DNA of 64,000 nt from Oxalobacteraceae sp. CFBP 8761 (GCA_014841595.1 JACYUE010000006.1:48745-112744), one strand, 5' to 3'; numbered from the stretch's first letter, positions 37,688 through 46,397 are shown. The notes: a model not told the origin generated them from the sequence alone. Program-made: numbers and translations.

Positions 37688-39319
37688 ATGCACAAGATCG
37701 TCTCTTCCCTCATCCTCTCCGTCCTCGCCGGTAGCCTGGCGCTGGCCTTCCCGACCCATGCCCAGACCAGGGCCAAAGCCACCGTGCAAGAAGCGCCGCT
37801 GCGCGCGCACATGGCGTTCCTGTCGTCCGACGCGCTCGAAGGCCGCGGTACCGGCCAGCGCGGCGGCGAACTGACCGTCACGTATCTTGAAACGCAAGCC
37901 GCCGCCGTGGGCCTCAAGCCCGGCAACGGCAAGAGCTTCCGCCAGCCGGTCAAGATCGCCGGCGTGCGCTCGCTGCCCGAGAAGAGCAATGTCGGCATCG
38001 TCGCCAACGGCAAGGCCGTGCCGCTGCAGTTCGGCGCGGACTGGGTCTGGGGCCCGGGCGACGGCAAGGCCGATCACACGCTCGACGCCGAGATGGTCTT
38101 CGTCGGCTACGGCATCGTGGCGCCGGAAGAAAAGTGGGATGACTTCAAGGGCATGGACGTCAAGGGCAAAGTAATCGTGATGATGGTGAACGATCCGGCG
38201 CCGACCGCCGCCGAAGCGAACCGCTTCAACGGCGCGGGTCTGACCTATTACGGTCGCTGGACCTACAAGCTCGAAGAAGCGGCGCGCCAGGGCGCAGCCG
38301 GCGTCCTGCTGATCCACACCGATGCATCGGCCTCGTATGGCTGGAGCGTGGTGCAGAACAGCTGGGCCAATGCCGAGCGCTTCCAGCTCACCGAAGGCAA
38401 AGTGGGCAGCGGCCTGCAGGGCTGGATGACCGACGACACGGCGCGCAAGGTATTCGCGGCCGGCGGCCAGGATCTGGACAAGCTGCGCGCCGCCGCCGAA
38501 GACAGGAACTTCAAGCCGGTCGCACTGAATGCCCGTGTCAAGGGCGAGGCGCGCGCGCAGGTGCGCTCGCTGGAAGAATTCAACGTGGCCGGCGTCGTGC
38601 CGGGCACCGATCCGAAGCTGAAAGACGAAGTGGTGATCTACTCGGCGCACTGGGATCACATGGGCAAGCAAGGCACCGAAGGCGACACGATCTTCAACGG
38701 CGCCGTCGACAACGCATCGGGTACCGGCGCGCTGCTGGCGATGGCCGCCGAAGCGGTGAAGAATCCAGCCAAGCGCAGCCAGATGTTCCTGTGGGTTGGC
38801 GCCGAAGAGCAAGGCCTGCTGGGCAGCGCCGCCTATGTGGCCGCACCACTGTGGCCGATCGCCAAGACCGCCGCCAACCTGAACCTCGATAGCCTGAACT
38901 GGGTTGGCCTGGTCAAGGATGTCAGTGTGCCAGGCAGCGAGCGCACCGAACTGGGCGCGATGGCCGCCACGGTTGCCAAATCGATGGGCATGGTCATTGC
39001 ACCGAGCAAGCCGGACCTGAGCGGCGGCTACTTCCGCAGCGACCACTTCAGCTTCGCCAAGGCCGGCGTGCCCGCCTTCTCGGTCGGCTACGGCAGCAGC
39101 TGGGTCAAGGATGCTGACGCGAACAACGCCAAGGCCAAGACCTACCGCGCCAAATACCACCAGGTGGGCGACGAATACGATCCGAGCTGGGACTTGTCGG
39201 GCATGGTGCAGCAGGCGCAGTTCACGCTGAACCTGGGCCGCGCAGTGGCCGATGCACCAAAGATGCCGACGTGGAAAGCAGGCGACCCGTTCGGCAAGGC
39301 GCGCGAGTCGGCGAAATAA
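37688..39319 (+). CDS. Secreted M28-family zinc aminopeptidase with PA domain
   Basis: A 543-residue exported peptidase with a signal peptide (about 1-25, ending THAQ). A protease-associated insert spans roughly residues 130-260. The co-catalytic zinc site is complete: His in SAHWDHMG (near 321), bridging Asp in NGAVDNASGTG, the Glu pair in VGAEEQGLLGS (near 373), Asp in NLNLDSLNW and a terminal His in KYHQVGDEYD. It should release N-terminal residues outside the cytoplasm. It directly follows the degenerate M28-like membrane protein, giving an active/inactive pair. A 12-bp hairpin terminator follows. Confidence 0.92.
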   Translation: MHKIVSSLILSVLAGSLALAFPTHAQTRAKATVQEAPLRAHMAFLSSDALEGRGTGQRGGELTVTYLETQAAAVGLKPGNGKSFRQPVKIAGVRSLPEKSNVGIVANGKAVPLQFGADWVWGPGDGKADHTLDAEMVFVGYGIVAPEEKWDDFKGMDVKGKVIVMMVNDPAPTAAEANRFNGAGLTYYGRWTYKLEEAARQGAAGVLLIHTDASASYGWSVVQNSWANAERFQLTEGKVGSGLQGWMTDDTARKVFAAGGQDLDKLRAAAEDRNFKPVALNARVKGEARAQVRSLEEFNVAGVVPGTDPKLKDEVVIYSAHWDHMGKQGTEGDTIFNGAVDNASGTGALLAMAAEAVKNPAKRSQMFLWVGAEEQGLLGSAAYVAAPLWPIAKTAANLNLDSLNWVGLVKDVSVPGSERTELGAMAATVAKSMGMVIAPSKPDLSGGYFRSDHFSFAKAGVPAFSVGYGSSWVKDADANNAKAKTYRAKYHQVGDEYDPSWDLSGMVQQAQFTLNLGRAVADAPKMPTWKAGDPFGKARESAK

Positions 39320-39341
39320 TTCGCGCCGGTAGCAGGACCTG

Positions 39342-39380
39342 AACGGGCTGGCGTGCATGACGAGTGCGCGCCAGCCCGTT
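39342..39380 (+). terminator. Hairpin terminator after the M28 peptidase gene
   Basis: AACGGGCTGGCG (39342-39353) pairs perfectly with CGCCAGCCCGTT (39369-39380), with a 15-base loop and a short TCTCGTT tail. Confidence 0.6.
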
Positions 39381-39422
39381 TCTCGTTGTAGCATCACGCC
39401 ATCGAGCGATGAAAGGCATGCA

Positions 39423-40274
39423 ATGCAGGAGAACGAACTGACGCTGGGCGATGGCCGGGTGCTGCACTATTACGACTGGAAGCCGGAGTTCGAGGAACCC
39501 GAGCTGACGGTATTCTGGCACCACGGCACGCCGAACATCGGCAAGCCACCTGCCCCGCTGTTTGCCGCCGCGCTCGAAATGGGCATCCGCTGGATCGGCT
39601 ACGACCGGCCCGGCTACGGTGGCTCGAGCGCACGCAGCGGCCGCGATGTCGCCTCGTGCGCCGAAGACGTCGCGCGCATCGCCGACCAGCTCGGGATCGA
39701 ACACTTCGCCGTGATGGGGCATTCAGGTGGCGGACCGCACGCACTGGCCTGCGCCGCGCTGCTGCCCAAGCGGGTCATTGCCGCCGTCAGCATCGCGGGC
39801 CTGGCGCCGTTCGATGCGGCGGGCCTGGACTGGTTCCAGGGAATGACGGCATCGGGCGCGGCAGCGCTGCGGGCCGCTGCGCAAGGGCATGCGGCCAAGG
39901 TGCAGCACGAGGGGCTCAATCAGGAATTCGATCGCGAGATGTTCACGCCCGAGGACTGGGCCGAGCTGTCCGGCACCTGGTCGTGGTTCGACAGCGTGGT
40001 CCGGCCGGCGCTCAGCGAAGGCCCGGGTGGCCTGATCGACGACGACCTGGCGTATGTCGCGCCGTGGGGCTTCGACTGCGCGCGCATCGTGCAACCGGTG
40101 CTGCTGGTGCATGGGGCGCAGGACCGCGTGGTGCCGTGTGCGCACAGCGAATGGCTGGCGCGCAGCTGCCGCTCGGCGCGGCTGTGGCAGCGGCCGGATG
40201 ACGGACATATCTCGGTATTGAACAGCGCGGCGTCGGCGCTGGCGTGGTTGCGGGAGCAGGCCAGCGACGGGTGA
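39423..40274 (+). CDS. Alpha/beta-fold hydrolase
   Basis: A 283-residue alpha/beta hydrolase. The start at 39423 is preferred over 39357 because AAAGG precedes it and the fold begins there. Visible features: oxyanion-hole region FWHHGTPN, the DRPGYGGSS turn, the nucleophile elbow GHSGGG near residue 100, a catalytic Asp in LLVHGAQDRVVP and a His in DDGHISVLN near the end. No signal peptide, so cytoplasmic. The substrate cannot be assigned; epoxide hydrolase, esterase and C-C hydrolase families share these motifs. It stands alone between two terminator-like stretches. Confidence 0.85.
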   Translation: MQENELTLGDGRVLHYYDWKPEFEEPELTVFWHHGTPNIGKPPAPLFAAALEMGIRWIGYDRPGYGGSSARSGRDVASCAEDVARIADQLGIEHFAVMGHSGGGPHALACAALLPKRVIAAVSIAGLAPFDAAGLDWFQGMTASGAAALRAAAQGHAAKVQHEGLNQEFDREMFTPEDWAELSGTWSWFDSVVRPALSEGPGGLIDDDLAYVAPWGFDCARIVQPVLLVHGAQDRVVPCAHSEWLARSCRSARLWQRPDDGHISVLNSAASALAWLREQASDG

Positions 40275-40350
40275 AGTGGCGCTCGAAAATTCCCACGTCA
40301 GACGCCCGGTCCGCGGCAGCTGTCACGTCGGAACCAGCAAGGGAAACAGA

Positions 40351-40632
40351 TCAGATCGACTTGCGGCGGCGGGCAGCCTCCAGACCAGCCAGGCCAACAC
40401 CCAACAGCATGATGCTGACTGGTTCCGGGACGTCAGCCCGAATCGGGGCGCGATTATGGTTCAGGATGGCCAATGCTTGCGTCCAGCCACTTTCAATATT
40501 GGCAGAGCCATTGCTGAAGCTGATTGAACCGATACCGCCAGTACCAGGGTGCCGTGCAACGGTCAAAGCATAGGTTGCGCTCACACTGGCAATGACGAGG
40601 AAAAGGCCGGCAACGGCTATTTTGATTTTCAT
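40351..40632 (-). CDS. Small PEP-CTERM sorting-signal protein
   Basis: A 93-residue exported protein: signal peptide (about 1-22), a short mature part of about 45 residues and a textbook PEP-CTERM tail, VPEP at 68-71, a hydrophobic segment (SIMLLGVGLAGL) and RRRK at the end. Exosortase (EpsH/XrtA-type) cleaves such tails, and the proteins are linked to exopolysaccharide and floc or biofilm matrix. The mature part is very short, so it may be a matrix decoration or an adhesin-like peptide. A near-perfect sigma-54 promoter lies 40 bp upstream (40672-40687). No exosortase gene is in the window. Confidence 0.8.
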   Translation of the reverse strand: MKIKIAVAGLFLVIASVSATYALTVARHPGTGGIGSISFSNGSANIESGWTQALAILNHNRAPIRADVPEPVSIMLLGVGLAGLEAARRRKSI

Positions 40633-40671
40633 TACAAGTTCCGGTGGAAATAAATTACAAAAATTACTTAG

Positions 40672-40687
40672 AGCAATTTTTATGCCA
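40672..40687 (-). promoter_or_regulatory. Sigma-54 (-24/-12) promoter of the small PEP-CTERM gene
   Basis: On the minus strand the sequence TGGCATAAAAATTGCT fits the RpoN consensus TGGCAYRN4TTGCW at every defined position. The predicted start lies near 40660 and the ATG is at 40632. In related betaproteobacteria PEP-CTERM genes are known to depend on RpoN with the PrsK/PrsR system. Confidence 0.75.
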
Positions 40688-40735
40688 GTGGGAAATTAAT
40701 AAGTAAAAACAGCTACTTACCGAGAATTACTTTTG

Positions 40736-40749
40736 TAGGACTAGTCCTA
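40736..40749. promoter_or_regulatory. Perfect 14-bp palindrome in a divergent promoter region
   Basis: TAGGACTAGTCCTA is a perfect inverted repeat, with partly paired outer arms (ACTTT at 40729-40733 and AAAGT at 40753-40757). It lies about 50 bp upstream of the sigma-54 element of the PEP-CTERM gene and about 120 bp upstream of the AI-2E-family permease. It is a candidate binding site for a dimeric activator or repressor. Confidence 0.45.
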
Positions 40750-40802
40750 TGTAAAGTTTTCCGACAGTTAACTTTATTTGAATGCCATACGATTGCTGTT
40801 CA

Positions 40803-40868
40803 GGTCTGTCGTTACACCAGATTTCGCCGGTGGCCTGATGGGCGCAAGCAACTACCCTCCGCTAGACC
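40803..40868 (+). promoter_or_regulatory. Possibly structured 5' leader of the permease gene
   Basis: GGTCT (40803-40807) can pair with AGACC (40864-40868), which directly abuts the ATG at 40869. Inside are GCC-GGT-GGC and GGG-CGCAAGCAACTA-CCC stems. It contains CCGGTGGCCTGATG (40827-40840), nearly repeated in the leader of the PEP-CTERM gene at 42016. It does not match a riboswitch class I can recall. Confidence 0.3.
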
Positions 40869-41894
40869 ATGACCACTTACAAATTCAATCTCCCGCGCGA
40901 GGCGGCGACCGCGATCTTCGCCATCTGCCTGCTTCTGGCCCTGATGCTGCACGCGGTACCGGCGCTGCTGGCCGGTCTCCTGGCATTCGTGCTCACGCGC
41001 GGCCTGCTGAGCATCCTGCGCACGCGTGACCTGTACAAAAAGCTGCGCTCGCATGAATTCATTGCGAGCTTCGTGGTCGGCCTGGGGTCGATTGCGGTGC
41101 TCGCCATCATCAGCGTTCTGGTGGTCCGGTTGCTTGAGGGCGAATCGTTGCGGGCGTTCTCGCTGAAGGTGGCCGAGACGATCACGCAGATCAAGCAATT
41201 CCTGCCGCCGGCGCTGGCCGAGTACATGCCTGAATCGCTGTTCGAGATGCGCGAAATGGCGTCGGACACCTTGAAAGAGCATGTCAATGCGGTCGCGGGC
41301 TTTGGCTCGGGCATCCTCCGCAGCCTGCTGTTGACTGTGATTGGCTGGATCACGGGGGTGCTGGCCGCGGTGAGCATTACCGTCACGCCAACCGACGAAG
41401 GGAGGCATTCCGTCTTTTACCGGACCTGGCACCGCCACTGGAGCATGCTGGCCACCGCTTTCAAGAACGTGGCCTGGGCACAGACCAAGATTGCCGCCAT
41501 CAACGCGACACTGACGGGGGTGTACCTGTTGGCCGTCATGCCGGCCCTGGGCTGGGACCTCCCCTATGTCAAAACCCTCATCCTGGCGACGTTCCTCTTT
41601 GGCCTGCTGCCCGTCGTGGGCAATATCGTGTCGAACACCCTGATCTGCACGATCGCGCTGAGCGTTGCGTTTCCGGCCGCCGTCATTTCAGCGGTGTTCC
41701 TCCTTGTCATCCACAAGCTGGAATATTTCCTGAGCGCGCGGATTCAGGGTCATCGCATCGGCGCGAAAGTCTGGGAACTGCTCATCGTGCTGTTTGCGTT
41801 CGAAATCATGTTCGGACCGGCCGGTATGGTCGCCGCCCCCGTCATCTACGCCTTCGTCAAAGCAGAGTTGAAACGTGTTCGCTGGCTGAACTGA
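40869..41894 (+). CDS. AI-2E-family (PerM) membrane protein
   Basis: A 341-residue polytopic membrane protein of the AI-2E/PerM family: hydrophobic pairs at the N-terminus (AIFAICLLLALMLHAVPALL), another near residue 70, a soluble stretch (about 90-145) and a C-terminal block of membrane segments (LILATFLFGLLPVVGNIVSN; FEIMFGPAGMVAAPVIYAF). The family includes TqsA, proposed to affect autoinducer-2 transport, but most members are uncharacterised exporters or sodium/proton antiporters. The gene sits between two PEP-CTERM genes; the leader shares a motif with the second one, hinting at common control. No clear Shine-Dalgarno sequence is seen; the start is set by the family N-terminus. Confidence 0.82.
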   Translation: MTTYKFNLPREAATAIFAICLLLALMLHAVPALLAGLLAFVLTRGLLSILRTRDLYKKLRSHEFIASFVVGLGSIAVLAIISVLVVRLLEGESLRAFSLKVAETITQIKQFLPPALAEYMPESLFEMREMASDTLKEHVNAVAGFGSGILRSLLLTVIGWITGVLAAVSITVTPTDEGRHSVFYRTWHRHWSMLATAFKNVAWAQTKIAAINATLTGVYLLAVMPALGWDLPYVKTLILATFLFGLLPVVGNIVSNTLICTIALSVAFPAAVISAVFLLVIHKLEYFLSARIQGHRIGAKVWELLIVLFAFEIMFGPAGMVAAPVIYAFVKAELKRVRWLN

Positions 41895-41959
41895 CGCTGG
41901 GCAAGCTGGCGTGAGTTATTAAAATTGTTGTAAGAATCTCGCATCTTTGGTTTACCAAA

Positions 41960-41988
41960 TTGCAAATTTGGTCAGGCCAATCTAGAAT
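41960..41988 (+). promoter_or_regulatory. Sigma-70-like promoter with overlapping dyad, upstream of PEP-CTERM gene
   Basis: TTGCAA (41960-41965), a 17-bp spacer and TAGAAT (41983-41988). The -35 overlaps the dyad CCAAATT-GCA-AATTTGG (41955-41971), a likely operator. The start would be near 41995, giving a leader of about 105 nt before the TTG at 42102. Confidence 0.45.
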
Positions 41989-42101
41989 CGATGAACCGGT
42001 TAGGCGATGCATCGTCCGGTGGCCTGACGCATCAACCAGATCGGCACCGGCTCCGACATCGAGCCTTCTTCGCAGTTAAAAAACTACAAGCCGGAGACAT
42101 C

Positions 42102-42677
42102 TTGAAAACCAAACATTTACTGCAGGCCCTTGCGCTCGTCGCACTGGGTCAGGGGGGCGTGCACGCGGCGCCCCTGATGCTGCAAGACGCCAGCATCACC
42201 GCCACCTACAACGGCTCCGCCGACGGCATGCTCGGGCTGGATCACGGCTTCGCGGCCGGCCCGGGCGCCAATACCAGCAAGCTCGACCCTACCGATACGG
42301 GCGTGGAGTTCTTCACGTCGGATTTCCTGTTCGGGATCGACTTTTCCGCTGACGGCTTGCTGACCGTGATCGCCAACTATGCTGTCGCGCCCGGCGCCTA
42401 CAGCATGCGGTTCGATCTTGGGAGCGCACTGCCGGTCACGGCGTTTACATTGACCGGTGCCAGCGGCGTCACCGGCATCCCAAGCCTGTCGATCATCGAC
42501 AGTCACACGATCGCGCTCAACCTGAGCGGGGTCGACTGGAGCGAATTCGGCGCACTGAGCGCGCGCCTGGAAACCGGTACGGCGGTGGCCGTGCCCGAAC
42601 CCGGGGCGCCCGCGATCCTGATGGGCGGCCTGGCCGCACTGGCGCTCGTACGCAACGGGCGCAAACCACGCGCCTGA
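42102..42677 (+). CDS. PEP-CTERM sorting-signal protein
   Basis: A 191-residue exported protein. I chose the TTG at 42102 because GGAGA precedes it and a signal peptide begins there (MKTKHLLQALALVALGQGG, ending VHAA); an upstream frame from 41991 reads through the leader. The mature part is beta-rich (ITATYNGSADGMLG; GVEFFTSDFLFGIDFSADG), like many PEP-CTERM matrix proteins. The tail has VPEP near 164, a hydrophobic stretch (AILMGGLAALALV) and basic end RNGRKPRA, the exosortase signal. It lies 91 bp before the pectinase gene on the same strand and could be co-transcribed with it. Confidence 0.8.
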   Translation: MKTKHLLQALALVALGQGGVHAAPLMLQDASITATYNGSADGMLGLDHGFAAGPGANTSKLDPTDTGVEFFTSDFLFGIDFSADGLLTVIANYAVAPGAYSMRFDLGSALPVTAFTLTGASGVTGIPSLSIIDSHTIALNLSGVDWSEFGALSARLETGTAVAVPEPGAPAILMGGLAALALVRNGRKPRA

Positions 42678-42768
42678 CCTCGCGTCTCTCGCCATTCAAG
42701 GACAGTCCGGCAGCGCTTCAAGCGCGGCGGCGGACTCGCGGCCTCATTTCCTCCACCAGGAGACACAC

Positions 42769-45700
42769 ATGCACTATCCAGGTTTGCATGCAGCGCTGTG
42801 CGCTGCCCTACTCTTTGCCAGCAGCGGACACGCTGCGGATGCAGTCGATCCGGCGCGCCAGAGCGCCCCCGCCGATGGCTGGGCCAGCCAGGCCGGCGGC
42901 ACCGTCGGCGGCGCGAATGCCGTCCAGTCCCAGATCTACACGGTCACCAACCGCGCCCAGCTGCTGGCCGCGATCCAGAACGGCGGCATCGACAACAAGA
43001 TCATCAAGCTCGTCGGCGTGCTCGACATGAGCGAAGGCCAGCCCTATGCCAGCAGCGCGGACCAGGCGGCACGCGGCGCGGTGCGTCTGAAAAGCAATAC
43101 GACGCTGATCGGCGACGCCAATGCGGGCATCGTCAACGGCCACATCATCCTGTCGAACGTCTCGCAAATCATCATCCGCAACCTCAAGCTCGTCAATCCC
43201 TGCGACGTCGCGCCCGTCTGGGATCCGAACGACGGATCGAGCGGTAACTGGAACAGCGCCTTCGACGCCATTTCCGTGTCGGGCTCGACCCATGTCTGGA
43301 TCGACCACAACAGCTTCACCGACGCCCCGCGCACCGACAATTTCCTGCCTGTCGAGAACGGCAAGGTGAAGCAGTGCCATGACGGCGCGGTCGATATCAC
43401 GAACGCGTCCGACTACGTCACCGTGTCGTACAACGTCTTCGGCGAGCACAACAAGAACAATCTGGTCGGCAGCGGCGACGGTGCAACGGCTGACGAGGGC
43501 AAGCTGCGCGTCACGTTCAGCAACAACGTGTTCCGCGACGTCACCAGCCGCGCACCGCGTGTGCGCTATGGCCAGGTGCACCTGTTCAACAACTACTATG
43601 CCGGCTCGACGTCGCACCCGGTCTATGCCACTAGCTATTACGTTGGCGTCGGCCATGCCGCCAAAATCCTGTCGAACAACAATGTGTTCGAGGTCGCGGG
43701 CGCCACCGCCTGCAGCGACGTCGTCGAGAATTTCGGCGGCACGATTCCCGGCGCCTTCAAGGACACCGGTTCGCTGCTCAACGCCAAACCACTCGGCGCC
43801 TGCGGCGTGCCGACGACTGTCACCTGGACCCCGCCGTATGCTTTCAGCGCGCGGCCGATCCCGCTGGTCAAAGCCAATGCGCTGGCGCAGGCCGGCGGCG
43901 GCAAGCTGGTGACGACCATCAGCGGCACCGGCAAGGTCGTCGTCGATACCGGCCCGACGCTGGCCTGCCCCGCGACCGGCTTCTACTTCTGCGACGACTT
44001 CCAGAATGGCGGCAGCGCCAAATGGGACCTCAAGCCGTTGCCAGGCCCGAACGGCACCTTCAGCGTGATGACGGAAGCTGCCGGCAGCGCCAACAAGGTG
44101 CTGCAATATACGGCAGCCACCACCGGCGGCGTGCTCGCCCTGATCAAGGACAGCGAGATGGGCGCCTTGCCGTCGGGCGACTACTTCGTCGAAGCCCGCA
44201 TCCGGCCGATGACCAATAGCACCACCGGGAACAAGTTCCTGTTCCTAGTCACCCGCTACGTCGATGTCAACAACTGGTACGGCGCTGGCCTGAACGTGCA
44301 GAATGCCACCACCAGTACTCAGGTCGAGATCGTCAAAATGCTGAATGCGGCGCTCAACCGGCAGCGCGCGGTGCGCAAACCGATCGCGATGGATGCCCAG
44401 TTCTATACGGTGCGGTTCGAGATGGTCGGCGCCACGCTGACGGTGTATCTCGACGGTGAAAATCTCGGCTCGGTCACCGACAGCAGTTTTGCCGCGCGTG
44501 GTCGGGTCGGCCTGTACACGGCCAACAAGAGCTTCCAGATCGACGACGTACGCATTGGCGACCCGCGCATGAAACCGGTGCAGCTGACGCTTGCCCCCGG
44601 CACGCCCACCTGGGCCGCCGAAGCTGGCGACGCCCCGCTGCAGGTGCAGGTCACTGCGGTGGCGGCCGACGGCACGCCGGACAGCTTCACCGCCGAGTCG
44701 AGCAACCCTGCGGTGGCCACCGTCACGCTCGACGGCGCGATGGCCACGATCGCACCGGTCGGCGCAGGCACGGCCGAGATCGTGTTCCGGGCCGGTTCGG
44801 ACGCGACCATGACACGTTCGATTGCGGTGACGATTGCGCCACAATTCGTCCAGCCGACCCAGGTGTATCAGCTCGACGGCGTCGCCGTGCCGGCGGCGAT
44901 GGAAAGTGCTGCGTATATCGACAGCACGCTCAAGCTGGTATTCGACAAGCAACCAGTCCTCGGCACGGGCGGCACGATCCGGGTCTTCCGCCAGGCGGAC
45001 GATGCGCTGGTGGACGTGATCAAGCTGACCGGCGAAACCGACATGATCGGTTATCCGGGCCAGGACCAGATCCGCAAGGTCAACACGACGCCGATCCAGA
45101 TTGCCGGCAACACGGTGACCATCAAGCTGCACAGCAACAAGCTGGACTACAACACGGGGTATTACGTGGCGATCGCCGACGGCGTCTTCACGGGCACCAG
45201 CCTTGGCGGTTTGCCGTTCCGGGGCATCGGCAAACCGGGTGGGTGGGCATTTACCACCCGCGCGGCTGCGCCGAGTGGCACGACCGTGACGGTGGACGAC
45301 GATGGCGTGGCCGATTTCCGCACCGTGCAGGGCGCGCTCAGTTACGCGATGCAGAACTTCGCCAAGGCCGAGCCGGTAACGATCCGGGTGATGAATGGCG
45401 CGTACGAGGAGCTGCTCTTTTTGCGTGGCAAGGACAATGTCAGCATCGTGGGCCAGAGCCGTGATGGCGTCGTGATCCGCTATACCAACCACAACACGCT
45501 CAATCCCTTCACCGGCGCGAGCCAGGTGGCAAACGCTACCGCAGCGGCGACCGGCGGGCGCGCCGTGATGCTGGTCGAGACGGCCGACATGCTCGTGCTC
45601 GACACCCTCAGCATCGACAACACGACGCTGCGCGGCCCCACCACCGGCCAGGCCGAAACACTGTACTTCAACAATGACGGTGGCCGCCTGATCGCGAAAA

Positions 45701-46314
45701 ACAGCGCGTTCTACAGTGAGCAGGACACGCTCAACCTGAAGGGGTTCAACTGGTTCTACCGCAGCCTGGTATCGGGCAACGTCGACTTCATCTGGGGCGG
45801 CAGCCGCGCCGCGCTGTTCGAAGAAAGCGAGATCCGCACGATCGGCGACACCTCCAGCCCGACCAGCGGCGGTTACGTGCTACAGGCACGCGTGATCAAT
45901 CCGGCCGACAAGGGCTTTGTCTTCCTCAACAGCGCGCTGACGCGTGGTCCGGGCCGCGGCCCGCTCAAGAGCGAAGTACCGGACGGCGCCACCTGGCTGG
46001 CGCGCAGCCCGGGCGGCACGGCGAGCTACGACAACATCGCGTTCATCAACACCCGGATGGACCGGCATGTGGCGCCCGCAGGCTGGGCCGGGCTGGGCGT
46101 GAACAGCCAGCCCGCACCCAACCCGGTGGTGCCCAATGCGGTAAGCGGCTGGCGTGAATACGGCAGCACCGACCTTGCCGGCGTGCCGCTGGACCTCTCG
46201 CGGCGGGTTGGCGGCTATTTGCTGAGCGCCGATGAAATGGAAGCCGGGTTCTCGACCCGCGCCCAGGTGTTCTCGGCGTTTGGGGCCGGAGAAGGCTGGA
46301 ATCCGCAGCCGTAA
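42769..46314 (+). CDS. Secreted bifunctional pectate lyase (PL1) - pectin methylesterase (CE8)
   Basis: An 1181-residue secreted multidomain enzyme with AGGAG before the ATG and a signal peptide ending SGHAA. Order: a PL1 pectate lyase beta-helix (about 45-350) with HVWIDHNSF near 174 and RAPRVRYG near 261; a concanavalin-like module (about 405-600); a bacterial Ig-like region (about 605-690); a second Ig/SwmB-like region (about 695-830); and a CE8 pectin methylesterase (about 845-1170) with YSEQDTL near 982 and the catalytic-Asp motif NVDFIWG near 1005. The esterase removes methyl groups from pectin so that the lyase can cleave the product, so both steps are on one chain. The usual C-terminal Arg signature of CE8 is not obvious. 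Confidence 0.9.
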   Translation: MHYPGLHAALCAALLFASSGHAADAVDPARQSAPADGWASQAGGTVGGANAVQSQIYTVTNRAQLLAAIQNGGIDNKIIKLVGVLDMSEGQPYASSADQAARGAVRLKSNTTLIGDANAGIVNGHIILSNVSQIIIRNLKLVNPCDVAPVWDPNDGSSGNWNSAFDAISVSGSTHVWIDHNSFTDAPRTDNFLPVENGKVKQCHDGAVDITNASDYVTVSYNVFGEHNKNNLVGSGDGATADEGKLRVTFSNNVFRDVTSRAPRVRYGQVHLFNNYYAGSTSHPVYATSYYVGVGHAAKILSNNNVFEVAGATACSDVVENFGGTIPGAFKDTGSLLNAKPLGACGVPTTVTWTPPYAFSARPIPLVKANALAQAGGGKLVTTISGTGKVVVDTGPTLACPATGFYFCDDFQNGGSAKWDLKPLPGPNGTFSVMTEAAGSANKVLQYTAATTGGVLALIKDSEMGALPSGDYFVEARIRPMTNSTTGNKFLFLVTRYVDVNNWYGAGLNVQNATTSTQVEIVKMLNAALNRQRAVRKPIAMDAQFYTVRFEMVGATLTVYLDGENLGSVTDSSFAARGRVGLYTANKSFQIDDVRIGDPRMKPVQLTLAPGTPTWAAEAGDAPLQVQVTAVAADGTPDSFTAESSNPAVATVTLDGAMATIAPVGAGTAEIVFRAGSDATMTRSIAVTIAPQFVQPTQVYQLDGVAVPAAMESAAYIDSTLKLVFDKQPVLGTGGTIRVFRQADDALVDVIKLTGETDMIGYPGQDQIRKVNTTPIQIAGNTVTIKLHSNKLDYNTGYYVAIADGVFTGTSLGGLPFRGIGKPGGWAFTTRAAAPSGTTVTVDDDGVADFRTVQGALSYAMQNFAKAEPVTIRVMNGAYEELLFLRGKDNVSIVGQSRDGVVIRYTNHNTLNPFTGASQVANATAAATGGRAVMLVETADMLVLDTLSIDNTTLRGPTTGQAETLYFNNDGGRLIAKNSAFYSEQDTLNLKGFNWFYRSLVSGNVDFIWGGSRAALFEESEIRTIGDTSSPTSGGYVLQARVINPADKGFVFLNSALTRGPGRGPLKSEVPDGATWLARSPGGTASYDNIAFINTRMDRHVAPAGWAGLGVNSQPAPNPVVPNAVSGWREYGSTDLAGVPLDLSRRVGGYLLSADEMEAGFSTRAQVFSAFGAGEGWNPQP

Positions 46315-46330
46315 CGAACGGTTGAAATGA

Positions 46331-46371
46331 CGCAGGGCCCATCGCTTGGTGTACAAGCGATGGGCCCTGCG
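46331..46371. terminator. Strong bidirectional hairpin terminator
   Basis: GCAGGGCCCATCGCTTG (46332-46348) pairs perfectly with CAAGCGATGGGCCCTGC (46354-46370) around the loop GTGTA, with one more C-G pair outside (46331/46371). It separates the pectinase gene from the converging sodC gene. Confidence 0.8.
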
Positions 46372-46397
46372 CGTTTGCTGCTTGTGCGTCTACCGGA

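Noticed and set aside
40803..40868. Known riboswitch before the AI-2E-family gene
   Set aside because: Compared from memory with c-di-GMP, fluoride, guanidine, Mn, SAH and THF classes; conserved cores do not match. Kept only as an unexplained leader.
41949..41963. Possible sigma-54 site before the second PEP-CTERM gene
   Set aside because: GG and GC are 11 bases apart instead of 10 and the flanks do not fit, whereas a TTGCAA-N17-TAGAAT promoter lies at 41960-41988.
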